Source: Thermomicrobiales bacterium (GTDB taxonomy: Bacteria > Chloroflexota > Chloroflexia > Thermomicrobiales > UBA6265). From it: 44,996 bases of DNA. The position numbers were made by a program, and so were the translations under genes. Below, piece by piece: positions 28,980 to 36,607 of the stretch. Below the pieces are notes generated by a model that was given only the letters and a program-made list of their open reading frames with translations, made no database searches and was not told the DNA's origin. Position 1 is the first letter of the stretch. Each line of letters starts with the position of its first letter. The stretch is from positions 1 to 44,996 of the forward strand of contig JAHBVL010000019.1 in the NCBI GenBank assembly GCA_019637585.1, read 5' to 3'.

Positions 28980-29008
28980 AGGGTAGCCAATACGGGCGCA
29001 GGCGTCAA
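28980..29008 (-). promoter_or_regulatory. promoter for the FMN-riboswitch transcript
   Basis: Read on the minus strand, TTGACG (29008-29003) is followed after 17 bases by TACCCT (28985-28980). The predicted start, near 28973, falls about six bases before the aptamer. The -35 is strong, the -10 is weak. Confidence 0.5.
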
Positions 29009-29065
29009 TACACAGAACAGCGCATTCGCGTTCCGCCGGCATCGTCACCGCTGTAGCTGCAACGC

Positions 29066-29289
29066 CTGCGTTGCCCCACCTTCAGGGCGGACGGGCGAGG
29101 CAGGCCTCGCCGCTACACCGAACCAGATGGTCGCGGGTGGGACTACAATGTCCGCGTTGCCGCACGTTCAGGGCCGACGGGCGAGGCAGGCCTCGCCGCT
29201 ACACCGAACCAGATGGTCGTGGGTGGGGCGGCAATGTCTGCGTTGCCGCACGTTCAGGGCCGACGGGCGAGGCGGGCCTCGCCGCTACA
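29066..29289. repeat. 86-bp direct repeat, two full copies and a third partial
   Basis: Units begin at 29066, 29152 and 29238 and are about 90 percent alike. Each contains the near-palindrome GGCGAGGCAGGCCTCGCC, with 8-base arms and a 2-base loop, followed by GCTACA. The third copy is cut after the palindrome. The block fills most of the gap between the riboswitch promoter and the F420-dependent dehydrogenase gene (29009-29328); no gene was found there. The form is like REP/palindromic-unit arrays. Confidence 0.9.
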
Positions 29290-29328
29290 GATGACCGGAT
29301 TGCCAGCGCGAGCGTTTGCTGTGCCCAG

Positions 29329-30315
29329 CTATGCCCACCTGAGCGCTGGAATGACGTGCTTGCCGTAAGCCTCGATGAAGGCTTCCTGCTCCCGGTTGAC
29401 GTTGTGGATGATCACCTCGTCGAATCCGAGATCGATGAATCGCTGCACGTAAGCCCGGTGCTGGTCCAGATCGGCGGTCATCAGCACGCGATTCTTGAAG
29501 TGCTTCGGTTCGACCAGTTTGGCCATCGCCTCGAAGTCTTCGGGATTGCGAATATCCCCCTTAGGGAAAGCCATACCGCCGTTCGGCCATTCTTTCACCG
29601 CTCGCTCGACCGCGAGCTCGTCCGTCTCGGCCAGCGAGACCTTGAGCTGGATGATCTTCGGCATCTTGGACGGATCCTTGCCGGCTTCGAGCGCGCCTTT
29701 TTCGAAGCGCTCCATCAGCATTTTGAGCTTCTCGTCCGCAGCGCCGACCGTGATCAGTCCGTCGGTCATCTTGCCGGTCCGGTACGACTGGATGGGACCA
29801 GCCGTGGCCACATAGATCGGGGGAGGCGCCTCCGGCATCGTGTAAATGCGGGCGCTCTCCACGTTGAAGTGCTGGGATCGATATTTGACGACTTTGCCGG
29901 TGAAAAGTTTCTGGATGATTTCGATCGATTCGGCCAGCCGCTCGAGCCGAACGGGCGCTTCCGGCCAGTAGTCGCCCGTGATGTGCTCGTTCAGCGCTTC
30001 CCCAGCGCCCAACCCAAGATAGAAGCGGCCCGGGAACATCGCTTCCACCGTCGCCGCGGCCTGGGCCAGCACCGCCGGATGGTAACGGTAACCAGGTGGC
30101 GTCACACCGCTACCGAAACGGAGCTTGGTTTCGACGCCGAGGGCGCCCATCCAGGTCCAGACGAACGCAGAATGACCCTGCGACGGAACCCAGGGATGAA
30201 AGTGATCGGAGGCCATGACCGACTCGAACCCGTTCGCTTCGGCCAGTTTGGCGTACGAGAGCAGATCGGTCGGATGAAACTGCTCGAAACTCGCCGCATA
30301 CCCTACGCTACCCAA
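29329..30315 (-). CDS. F420-dependent LLM-class oxidoreductase (TIGR03557-like, Fgd-type)
   Basis: This 328-residue luciferase-like TIM-barrel enzyme uses F420 as hydride carrier. SVGYAASFEQFHP at the N-terminus, ASDHFHPW around 35-42 and the G-x-G-x-x-L-N-E-H segment (LGLGAGEALNEHITGDYWP) are the pattern of the F420-dependent glucose-6-phosphate dehydrogenase family and its close relatives; substrate identity is not certain. I propose TTG at 30315, six bases after AAGGA, because the protein there begins with the first barrel strand; the longer frame lacks any relationship to the family. It lies 70 bases after cofE on the same strand, consistent with a shared F420 role. Confidence 0.9.
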   Translation of the reverse strand: MGSVGYAASFEQFHPTDLLSYAKLAEANGFESVMASDHFHPWVPSQGHSAFVWTWMGALGVETKLRFGSGVTPPGYRYHPAVLAQAAATVEAMFPGRFYLGLGAGEALNEHITGDYWPEAPVRLERLAESIEIIQKLFTGKVVKYRSQHFNVESARIYTMPEAPPPIYVATAGPIQSYRTGKMTDGLITVGAADEKLKMLMERFEKGALEAGKDPSKMPKIIQLKVSLAETDELAVERAVKEWPNGGMAFPKGDIRNPEDFEAMAKLVEPKHFKNRVLMTADLDQHRAYVQRFIDLGFDEVIIHNVNREQEAFIEAYGKHVIPALRWA

Positions 30316-30385
30316 TGCCGTTCCTTTCGTGCAGAGGCCTATCTCGTTGCGATGCAGCCTACCAGAGACCAGCCCGTCTGGGCGA

Positions 30386-31156
30386 CTAGGGGAAGAAATT
30401 GCGTTCCGGAGGCATAACCAGATCGGACCCTGTTCCCTCCGGCGAGGTAGTTGGCGGCCGGTATCCACGAATCAGCGCGACAGGCCGCTGTTCGAGTTTG
30501 TGCATGACCAATTCCGCTGCCGAAGCGAGCTCATCGGCGACAGCGATCACCGTCACGTGGAGCTCATACCCGGCTCCATCGGTCAGACCCCGGTAGTCGG
30601 CGAGCGGCGCCAGCCCTGACACGCCAATCGCCACATTGACGATCCCGTTACGCCATGGCCGGCCGAACGAGTCGGAGATGATGATGCCGGGATCGACGCC
30701 GAACCGGCGCCGAAGGTCGTCGCGAATCATCCTGGCCGACCGGTCGGGGTCGATGGGCAGCAGGCAGACGCGCTCTTCCGCGGCGTTCGACGCGTCGACA
30801 CCGGCATTCGCGCAGATGAATCCATGCCGCGTTTCGGCGATCAGGACTCCGCGGTCCATCCGCACCACGCGCGTAGCCTCCCGGAGCGCCGCTTCGACCT
30901 GGCGGGCGTCTTTGCCCCACGCTTCGGCAAATCTCGATGCCAGATCGGAGGGTTCGAACGCGTTCAGGGAGACCAGGCGGCCCTCCGCCTTGGAAACGAC
31001 TTTGTGGGTCACCACCAGAATGTCGCCATCGACCAGACCGAGCCCGGATGCGTCGATGGAGTCGCCGATTTGCCGGGCCAGATCGTCGCCCGCTCGGACC
31101 TCGGGCAGGGGAGGCAGTCCGATGACTCGCAGTTCGTTCAGGTTCGGGCTATCCAT
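30386..31156 (-). CDS. cofE: coenzyme F420-0:L-glutamate ligase
   Basis: A 256-residue GTP-dependent ligase that adds L-glutamate residues to F420-0. GDILVVTHKVVSKAEGR, the R-x-D-R-G-V-L-I-A-E-T-R-H-G-F-I-C-A-N-A-G-V-D segment split around the metal site, DDLRRRFG, SDSFGRPWRNG and the A-I-G-V-S-G-L-x-P-L-x-D-Y-R-G motif all match CofE. The protein ends after the ligase domain, so it is not the bifunctional FbiB fusion; the separate nitroreductase at 24644 may supply the missing half. ATG 31156 overlaps the cofC stop by 8 bases. Confidence 0.96.
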   Translation of the reverse strand: MDSPNLNELRVIGLPPLPEVRAGDDLARQIGDSIDASGLGLVDGDILVVTHKVVSKAEGRLVSLNAFEPSDLASRFAEAWGKDARQVEAALREATRVVRMDRGVLIAETRHGFICANAGVDASNAAEERVCLLPIDPDRSARMIRDDLRRRFGVDPGIIISDSFGRPWRNGIVNVAIGVSGLAPLADYRGLTDGAGYELHVTVIAVADELASAAELVMHKLEQRPVALIRGYRPPTTSPEGTGSDLVMPPERNFFP

Positions 31157-31805
31157 GTGCCACTGGCTCTCCGGCGGCGGGAATGCCGTTCAACTGCAAC
31201 TCCTTCAGGTCCCCCAGATCTGCCGGAGTATCGAGATCGAATGACGTACCCATGGACACGGCGATGGCCGCGTCCAGTCCCAGGCGGTGCGCCTCTTCCA
31301 GGTGTGCGTGAAAACTTCCCACCCCGAAATGGTAGCCAAACTGGCCGCCCGTGGCGTCGATGCGCTGCATCAATCCGTTCGTGCCCTGGCGATGGCGATC
31401 TGGCGCGACGACGACCGGCGCGTCGCGACGCACCAGGTTCTCCACATCCTGCGAGCGAAGCAATGGCAGGTCGGCCGGCAGGATCACGGCGGTGCGGGCT
31501 CCCTGGCCGAGAGCGAACGTCGTGGCTTGGGTGAGCGCGCCGTTCAAGCCTTCGACCTCCGGCGGTTGCCAGAGCGGCAGGAGATGAGGCTCCCCGATCT
31601 CCTCCAGGAGGGTAAGGGCGTCCTGATCGGGGGTCACGACGATGACAGTCGCCACTGGCCGGACGCCGAGCGCGGCGTGCACCACGTTGTTCAGCATCGA
31701 ACGGCTCAGGTCCATCCGGTCGACCGGATCGAGCACGGGAGCGAGGCGGGATTTGCCGTCCGAAATCGACCGAAACGGGATGATGATGGCGTCTGGCCGA
31801 TTCAT
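31149..31805 (-). CDS. cofC: 2-phospho-L-lactate / phosphoenolpyruvate guanylyltransferase
   Basis: This 218-residue nucleotidyltransferase activates the 3-carbon acid for F420 side-chain synthesis with GTP. IIPFRSISDGKSRLAPVLDP is the family N-terminal signature, followed by VIVVTPD, LNGALTQAT, ILPADLPLL, VVVAPDRHRQGTNGL and the terminal F-D-L-D-T-P-A-D-L. Whether phosphoenolpyruvate (giving dehydro-F420) or 2-phospholactate is used cannot be told from sequence by eye; the FbiB-like reductase nearby favours phosphoenolpyruvate. The ATG overlaps the cofD stop as ATGA, and its own end overlaps cofE, so all three are coupled. Confidence 0.95.
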   Translation of the reverse strand: MNRPDAIIIPFRSISDGKSRLAPVLDPVDRMDLSRSMLNNVVHAALGVRPVATVIVVTPDQDALTLLEEIGEPHLLPLWQPPEVEGLNGALTQATTFALGQGARTAVILPADLPLLRSQDVENLVRRDAPVVVAPDRHRQGTNGLMQRIDATGGQFGYHFGVGSFHAHLEEAHRLGLDAAIAVSMGTSFDLDTPADLGDLKELQLNGIPAAGEPVAHG

Positions 31806-32755
31806 CGGCGCCCGACTCCATTCGACCGGAGGTTCGCCGCGAAGTCGAGCACCTCCGCGCCCAGCCTGGCCCGGTCGTCGTTCGATTGCATCACCGACTT
31901 CGTGACCAGCGTGGCGATGCCCAGATCCTCGATCGCATCGGCGAGACCGGCGTCGGCGGTGTCGATGACCAGTCCGTCGATCAACTCAGCGTAGATTCGG
32001 GCAATACCCACGGCGGACGACTCATGCCCGAGCGAGGTGAGCATGCGGTCGGCGGGACCCTTCAACGCTTTCCCACCAACGATCGGACTGACGGCGACCC
32101 GCACCGCAGCGGTCGATTCCAACGCCTGCCGGTATCCATCGACAGCCAGAATGGGACCAATGCTGACAATGGGATTGGAGGGGTTGATGACCACGGCTTC
32201 CGCCGTTCGAATGGCGGCGATCGCGTCAGGTTGGGCGATCGCTCCCTCAGCGCCCTGGAACCGGACGCCAACGACCTCGTCTCGCTGCTGCCGGCCGACG
32301 AAATAGGCCTGGAAGTCGAGCGATCCGTCGGGTGTCTCGATGATGGTTGCCACCGGTTGGTCGGACATCGGCACGATCTTCGGCACAATGCCGAGCGCCG
32401 TGGCGAGACGTGCGGTGATCGCGGTCAGGGTCGAACCCTGCGACAAAGCCTGCGTGCGAAGGATGTGGGTGGCGAAGTCGCGATCGCCGATCATGAACCA
32501 GTCTTCGCCACCCAGGTCGCGCAGCGTATCGAGCACGATGCGCGTATCTCCGGCGATCCCCCAGCCGGTTGCCGGATTGGCGATGCCACCCAGGGTGTAG
32601 AGAACAGTGTCGATATCCGGGCAGATGCGCAGATCCAGATGGTCGAAGTCGTCGGCGGTGTTGACGATGATGGTCAGCGGGGCAGGATCGGACGCCATGG
32701 CCAGCCCGTGGGCCATTTTCGCGCCGCCGACACCTCCGGCCAATGCGACGATCAT
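31802..32755 (-). CDS. cofD: 2-phospho-L-lactate transferase
   Basis: A 318-residue enzyme that transfers the activated 3-carbon phosphate unit to Fo, forming (dehydro-)F420-0. The N-terminus MIVALAGGVGGAKMAHGL, then VNTADDFDHLDLRICPDIDT, the GIANPATGWGIAGDT segment and W-F-M-I-G-D-R-D-F-A-T-H are conserved in CofD/FbiA. The ATG at 32755 starts exactly at the family N-terminus and follows GGAGAA; the upstream frame is a Ser/Thr-rich artefact overlapping the neighbouring gene. It is the first of the coupled cofDCE set and lies 49 bases after the split-barrel protein. Confidence 0.96.
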   Translation of the reverse strand: MIVALAGGVGGAKMAHGLAMASDPAPLTIIVNTADDFDHLDLRICPDIDTVLYTLGGIANPATGWGIAGDTRIVLDTLRDLGGEDWFMIGDRDFATHILRTQALSQGSTLTAITARLATALGIVPKIVPMSDQPVATIIETPDGSLDFQAYFVGRQQRDEVVGVRFQGAEGAIAQPDAIAAIRTAEAVVINPSNPIVSIGPILAVDGYRQALESTAAVRVAVSPIVGGKALKGPADRMLTSLGHESSAVGIARIYAELIDGLVIDTADAGLADAIEDLGIATLVTKSVMQSNDDRARLGAEVLDFAANLRSNGVGRR

Positions 32756-32804
32756 GCCAGCCGGTTCTCCACTCGATTCGTCGAATTTGGGCGCGGTCGC
32801 TGCA

Positions 32805-33206
32805 TCAGAATCCGTGGGCGTCGACGGCGTCGGGGATGAGCCGGAGCTCGATCCGATGCTGGTTCGCATACTCGTCCCGAATCAGCTCAGCGGCGCGCTC
32901 GGCTCCTTCGTAGTGTTCGGTCATCACGCGCATGCTCTCGAGGCCCCGTTCGCGGTCTTCGTCGATCTCGACCCGGCCGGAGACAGTCAGATAGCGCTGG
33001 CCATCCTCGATGCAGAGCGAAGCGCGAGGGTCGCGGTCGAGATTGTTCGGTTTGACACGGCCCTTGCGGGTGTTCATCACGATATCGCCGCCAACCCGCC
33101 GGTACCACATGACGGTTTGGTGAACAGATCCATCCGGATTGATCGTGGCCAGAACGCCGAAGCGCGGCTCATCGAGAAATGCTGCGACTTCCGGCTTCCA
33201 ATCCAC
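32805..33206 (-). CDS. split beta-barrel FDOR-like protein, probable F420-dependent
   Basis: A 133-residue protein of the flavin/deazaflavin oxidoreductase (PNPOx-like) superfamily. FLDEPRFGVLATINPDGSVHQTVMWYRR begins the barrel (read as short blocks FGVLATINPDG, HQTVMWYRR), followed by TRKGRVKPNNLDRDPRASL and VSGRVEIDED. This resembles FDOR-B proteins, many of which use F420, and the gene directly precedes cofD. GTG 33206 has a good GGAGG 8 bases upstream. The cofactor is inferred from family and neighbours; FMN or heme-related roles are alternatives. Confidence 0.85.
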   Translation of the reverse strand: MDWKPEVAAFLDEPRFGVLATINPDGSVHQTVMWYRRVGGDIVMNTRKGRVKPNNLDRDPRASLCIEDGQRYLTVSGRVEIDEDRERGLESMRVMTEHYEGAERAAELIRDEYANQHRIELRLIPDAVDAHGF

Positions 33207-33283
33207 CTTCTGATCCTCCAGGCGTCACACGAATCGGGTCAACCGGAAGAGCGCCGGTCGCGTTCCTGAGACAATACCATCAC

Positions 33284-33315
33284 AGGCGGAGAGGCGGAGA
33301 GGCGGAGAGGCGGAG
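33284..33315. repeat. 8-bp tandem repeat (AGGCGGAG) x4 over a ribosome-binding site
   Basis: Four perfect AGGCGGAG units end directly before AGGGACAAC-GTG. The last unit and the AGGG supply the Shine-Dalgarno-like sequence of the FGGY kinase gene starting at 33325. The tract fills part of the 118-base divergent gap between it and the split-barrel gene. Confidence 0.95.
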
Positions 33316-33324
33316 AGGGACAAC

Positions 33325-34842
33325 GTGACGCGCGCGCTGGGAACTGAACCGGTCGTTCTGTCAGTGGATATCGGGTCGTCGTCGGTCCGGGCGATGCTGT
33401 TCGATCGGCGCGCCCGGGCGATCGATGCGATCACCACCCAGATTCCCTACGAGCTGGAGATCACGCCGGACGGCGGCGCAACGCTCGATCCGGCATTGCT
33501 TCTGTCGCTCGTCGAAGCGTGTATCGATGAGAGCGTGGAGCGGATCGGCGACCGATTCGGGGTCGCCGCGGTTGGCATCTCCAGTTTCTGGCATAGCCTC
33601 CTTGGGCTGAATGCCGAGGGTCACCCGGTCACGCCGATGCTTCATCTGGCCGACAGTCGTTCGGCGAGCATCGTCGACCGGTTGCGCGAAAGCGAGGACG
33701 AGGCGGCCTGCCGGGCGATTGCCGGCACGGTCTTCCATTCGAGTTACTGGCCCGGAAAACTCCGTTGGTTGCGGGAGGCCCAACCGGAGAGCTTCGGCCA
33801 GATCACAACGTGGAGTTCGGGCGCCGACTATCTCTTCGAGCGGCTGACCGGGGAGCGCGCGATGTCGGTCTGCATGGCCTCCGGCACCGGCATGCTGGAT
33901 GTCTCCCGGTGCGAGTGGTCGCCGGAGCTCGCGGACGTCGCCGGGATCGCCATTGAAACCCTGCCGCGACTGGTCGATCGTTCGGAACCTGCCAGGCTCA
34001 CTGCGAACTACGCCCAGCGATGGCCGGCACTTGCGGAAGCAGCCTGGTTTGCGCCGCTTGGGGATGGCGCTTGCGCCAATGTCGGCAGCAACGCCTGCGC
34101 CACCGACCGGATCGCGTTGACCCTGGGCACCACTGGCGCCATGCGGGTGCTGGTCGAAAGCCAGGCCGGAAGACCGATCGAACCGGTTCCGGGAGTCTGG
34201 ACCTATCGACTCGACCGAAGCGCGATTCTGCGGGGTGCGGCGATCACCAATGGCGGGATCTGGATCGACTTCCTCAGAGACCTGCTGGGCGATGCTGATG
34301 CCGACCTTCTCGACGAAGCGTTTGGTTTCGAGCCCGCCAGTCATGGTTTGACAGTACTGCCATTTCTCGCCGGAGAGCGTGCGCCGATCTGGAACGACCG
34401 GGCCAGAGCGGTCATCGCCGGACTACACCCCGGCACAACTCCGGCGGCTGTGGTGCGAGCCGGACTGGAATCGGTAGCGCACCGGCTGCGAGCGATTTAC
34501 GACCTGGTCGCGCCAGTCGCCGGGGCGGACCACGCCATCGTGGCCAACGGCGCCGCTCTCCTGAAATCTCCTGGATGGCAGCAGATTGTAGCCAGCGATC
34601 TGGAGCACCCGATCGTCACATTGCCCGAGGACCTGGAAGCCTCTGCACGGGGTGCGGCGATGTGCGCGCTGGTCGATGCTGGTCTGATCGGCTCGTTCGA
34701 CGACGTCGATGATCTGGCGGAGGAGTCGCCTTCAGTGGCTCCCGATCCGGTGGAGGTGGCGGCCTATGCGCAGGAACGGCTCCGCCACCATCTCCTCGAG
34801 AAGCTGCTCTATCCGGGGACCGAATCGTGGGATCAGGGCTGA
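33325..34842 (+). CDS. FGGY-family carbohydrate kinase, gluconokinase-like
   Basis: A 505-residue sugar kinase that phosphorylates a sugar or sugar acid with ATP. The first phosphate-binding motif SVDIGSSSVRAMLFD (13-27), GISSFWHSLLGL, the D-R-S-type segment, LTLGTTGAMRV (second ATP motif, near residue 268), FLAGERAPIWNDRAR and the C-terminal GAAMCAL are intact. The pattern is closest to gluconate kinases of the GntK/FGGY group; xylulose or glycerol kinase cannot be excluded. The start is GTG at 33325 with GGAGAGG just upstream, inside the octamer repeat. Sugar-acid metabolism is also suggested by the SDR gene at 39066. Confidence 0.92.
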   Translation: MTRALGTEPVVLSVDIGSSSVRAMLFDRRARAIDAITTQIPYELEITPDGGATLDPALLLSLVEACIDESVERIGDRFGVAAVGISSFWHSLLGLNAEGHPVTPMLHLADSRSASIVDRLRESEDEAACRAIAGTVFHSSYWPGKLRWLREAQPESFGQITTWSSGADYLFERLTGERAMSVCMASGTGMLDVSRCEWSPELADVAGIAIETLPRLVDRSEPARLTANYAQRWPALAEAAWFAPLGDGACANVGSNACATDRIALTLGTTGAMRVLVESQAGRPIEPVPGVWTYRLDRSAILRGAAITNGGIWIDFLRDLLGDADADLLDEAFGFEPASHGLTVLPFLAGERAPIWNDRARAVIAGLHPGTTPAAVVRAGLESVAHRLRAIYDLVAPVAGADHAIVANGAALLKSPGWQQIVASDLEHPIVTLPEDLEASARGAAMCALVDAGLIGSFDDVDDLAEESPSVAPDPVEVAAYAQERLRHHLLEKLLYPGTESWDQG

Positions 34843-34911
34843 ACCGGGAGTGCTAGACTCTCGGTCCGGTTGTCGTCGTTCGTCATAGCCCATTCAGGAA
34901 TCGATCCTCCC

Positions 34912-35730
34912 ATGAACAATCCACCAACCATTCTCTCCTTCTTCGCCCATCCCGACGATGAGACATTTCTGGCCGCCGGGACCATGGCCTATTTCCAGGA
35001 ACGCGGCTCGAAGGTCGTCGTCTGTTCCGCCACCCGCGGCGAAGAAGGGGAAATCCAGGAAGGGGTGCCGGCCGAACGGGCGACGCTCGGTGAATTCAGG
35101 GAAGAAGAGCTGCGCAACGCCATGCGGGCGGTGGGCGTCGACGATGTCCGCTTTCTGGGATACCGCGATTCGGGTATGGCCGGCAGTGAGACGAACGAAG
35201 CGCCTGGCGCGTTCGTTCAAGTGCCGGCGGAAGACGCGGGTCGCGCGGTGGCGGACTTGTTCGATGATGCGCGTCCTGACATCGTGATCGCGTTCAGCCA
35301 CGAGGGCATCTACCTGCACCCGGATCATATCGCCTCACACAATGCCGTGGTGGCGGCGATCGAGCTCGCGGCGGCTGATTCCACCCGTTTTCGCCCCTCG
35401 GCAGTCCTCTGGGCCAGTGCGCCTCGCGAATGGTTTCTCGAAGTGTGGAATGTCGAAGGCAACATGTTTTCCGAGATGCCGTTCGAAACCATCGAACAGA
35501 TGGGGCTGCCCATGGCGGAGCTGACCCACGCCGTCGATGTCAGTGGCTACCGGGAGCAGATCGATGCCGCATTTCGCGCGCATGCATCGCAATTCGGGGG
35601 TGGGGATCCCTTCGAGTGGATGCCCGAACACCTTTCCACAGAATTCGCCCGCTACAACTTCTTCCAGCAGGCGTCCCTGCCCTGGAACGGCAAGGTCGAG
35701 CTGCCGGGGGTATTCTCGCCTTTATCCTAG
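34912..35730 (+). CDS. PIG-L/LmbE-family deacetylase
   Basis: A 272-residue metal-dependent deacetylase. The zinc motif AHPDDE (near residue 11) and the second metal ligand motif GIYLHPDHIASH (near 139) are both present, together with the V-C-x-A-T-R-G-E-E-G-E segment. Members deacetylate N-acetylglucosaminyl compounds, such as in mycothiol or bacillithiol synthesis or sugar lipids; the precise substrate is unknown. The ATG at 34912 is chosen because it begins just ahead of the first strand; a longer frame exists to 34870. It follows the kinase gene by 69 bases. Confidence 0.92.
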   Translation: MNNPPTILSFFAHPDDETFLAAGTMAYFQERGSKVVVCSATRGEEGEIQEGVPAERATLGEFREEELRNAMRAVGVDDVRFLGYRDSGMAGSETNEAPGAFVQVPAEDAGRAVADLFDDARPDIVIAFSHEGIYLHPDHIASHNAVVAAIELAAADSTRFRPSAVLWASAPREWFLEVWNVEGNMFSEMPFETIEQMGLPMAELTHAVDVSGYREQIDAAFRAHASQFGGGDPFEWMPEHLSTEFARYNFFQQASLPWNGKVELPGVFSPLS

Positions 35731-35764
35731 CGGGCAGCGGGCAGCAGGCAGTAGCTTTCCCTCC

Positions 35765-35799
35765 AGTGCCCAGTGCCCAGTGCCCAGTGCCCAGTGCCC
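35765..35799. repeat. 7-bp tandem repeat (AGTGCCC) x5
   Basis: Five perfect units of AGTGCCC. Just before, at 35730-35752, a looser GCGGGCA array occurs (CGGGCAGCGGGCAGCAGGCA). Both are in the short gap between converging genes. Confidence 0.95.
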
Positions 35800-35859
35800 A
35801 TTTCCCATCTCCTATTTCCCACCATAGCCTCCGGCGCTCGTCCGGAAACTGGAAACGAA

Positions 35860-35890
35860 CAAGAAAGACCCCGGCGCGGACGCCGGGGTC
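35860..35890 (-). terminator. rho-independent terminator of the yceI-family gene
   Basis: On the minus strand GACCCCGGCG and CGCCGGGGTC form a perfect 10-base stem over CGTCCGC-type loop bases (35867-35890), followed by TTTCTTGTT. It lies 26 bases after the YceI stop. Confidence 0.85.
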
Positions 35891-35915
35891 AAGGAGAGGG
35901 AGGGGACTGGAAGAT

Positions 35916-36464
35916 CTACTGGCGAATCGCCTCGACCTCAAGATGGATTTTCACGTCGTCGCCAACCAGGATGCCGCCGGTTTCGAGCGCGACATTCCAG
36001 TTGAGCCCAAAGTCCTTGCGGTTGATCTTGGTATCGCCTTCGAAACCGGCAACCGTCGAACCCCAGGGAGTCACGCCGCTGCCCGTTTTCTCGGCTTTGA
36101 TCTCGACTTCCCGGGTGATGTTCTGGATGGTCAGATTGCCGATCAGGGTGAACTCATCTCCCTTGCCGGGAACGATGCGCGTGCTGACGAACTTGAGGAC
36201 CGGGTACTCGGCGGCGTTGAAGAAATCGGGGGATTTCAGGTGAGTGTCGCGACCCTCGTCACGCGTGGTGATCGACTCGACGTTGATGTTGACCTCTACG
36301 CTGGAGTTGGCGAAATCGTTCTCGTCGATTGTGATCTGTCCCGAGACGTCGGGGAAACTGCCCTTCACCGTCGAAATCATCATATGCTTCACCGAGAATT
36401 CGGCCAGTGAATGGGACGCATCGATTGACCAGACTGATGTGCCTGTGGCGGTGTTCGCGGACAT
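35916..36464 (-). CDS. YceI-family lipid-binding protein
   Basis: This 182-residue protein is a complete YceI domain, an elongated beta-barrel that binds polyisoprenoid-like lipids in characterised members. W-x-I-D-A-S-H-S-L-A-E-F-S-V-K-H-M at the N-terminus, the G-x-F-x-x-x-x-G repeat, DEGRDTHLKSPDFFNAAEYP and F-x-G-x-x-x-I-N-R-K-D-F-G-L-N-W are conserved. There is no signal peptide, so this version is probably cytoplasmic. ATG 36464 follows GAGGGAGA. It is divergent from an HxlR regulator gene whose likely operator lies at its transcription start, and it ends at a strong terminator. Confidence 0.95.
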   Translation of the reverse strand: MSANTATGTSVWSIDASHSLAEFSVKHMMISTVKGSFPDVSGQITIDENDFANSSVEVNINVESITTRDEGRDTHLKSPDFFNAAEYPVLKFVSTRIVPGKGDEFTLIGNLTIQNITREVEIKAEKTGSGVTPWGSTVAGFEGDTKINRKDFGLNWNVALETGGILVGDDVKIHLEVEAIRQ

Positions 36465-36535
36465 TGTTCTCTCCCTCGAATCTGCTCGTGGCCACGCGGT
36501 GCTTCGAGCAGAAAACTAATGGTTGCGTAGTGACT

Positions 36536-36550
36536 TACTCACTGTGAGTA
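36536..36550. promoter_or_regulatory. 15-bp palindrome, probable HxlR operator
   Basis: TACTCAC-T-GTGAGTA is a perfect palindrome with 7-base arms. It lies directly downstream of the predicted -10 of the yceI promoter, over its start site, and 58 bases upstream of the regulator ATG. The spacing and sequence resemble YodB/HxlR-type boxes (TACT...AGTA). Confidence 0.7.
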
Positions 36551-36601
36551 GGCTAACAAAAGGCGCTAGTGATTGTCAAGGCACTTACAAAGCATTAGAA
36601 T
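36550..36601. promoter_or_regulatory. overlapping divergent promoters of yceI-type and hxlR-type genes
   Basis: Plus strand: TTGTCA (36573-36578), 17 bases, TAGAAT (36596-36601), pointing to hxlR with a start near the ATG at 36608. Minus strand: TTGACA (36579-36574), 18 bases, TAGCCT (36555-36550), pointing to yceI. The two -35 elements overlap, so the promoters compete. Confidence 0.7.
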
Positions 36602-36607
36602 GTGCGC

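Noticed and set aside
29066-29289. Possible CRISPR-like array
   Set aside because: Repeats are 86 bp long, adjacent and nearly identical throughout, with no unique spacers.
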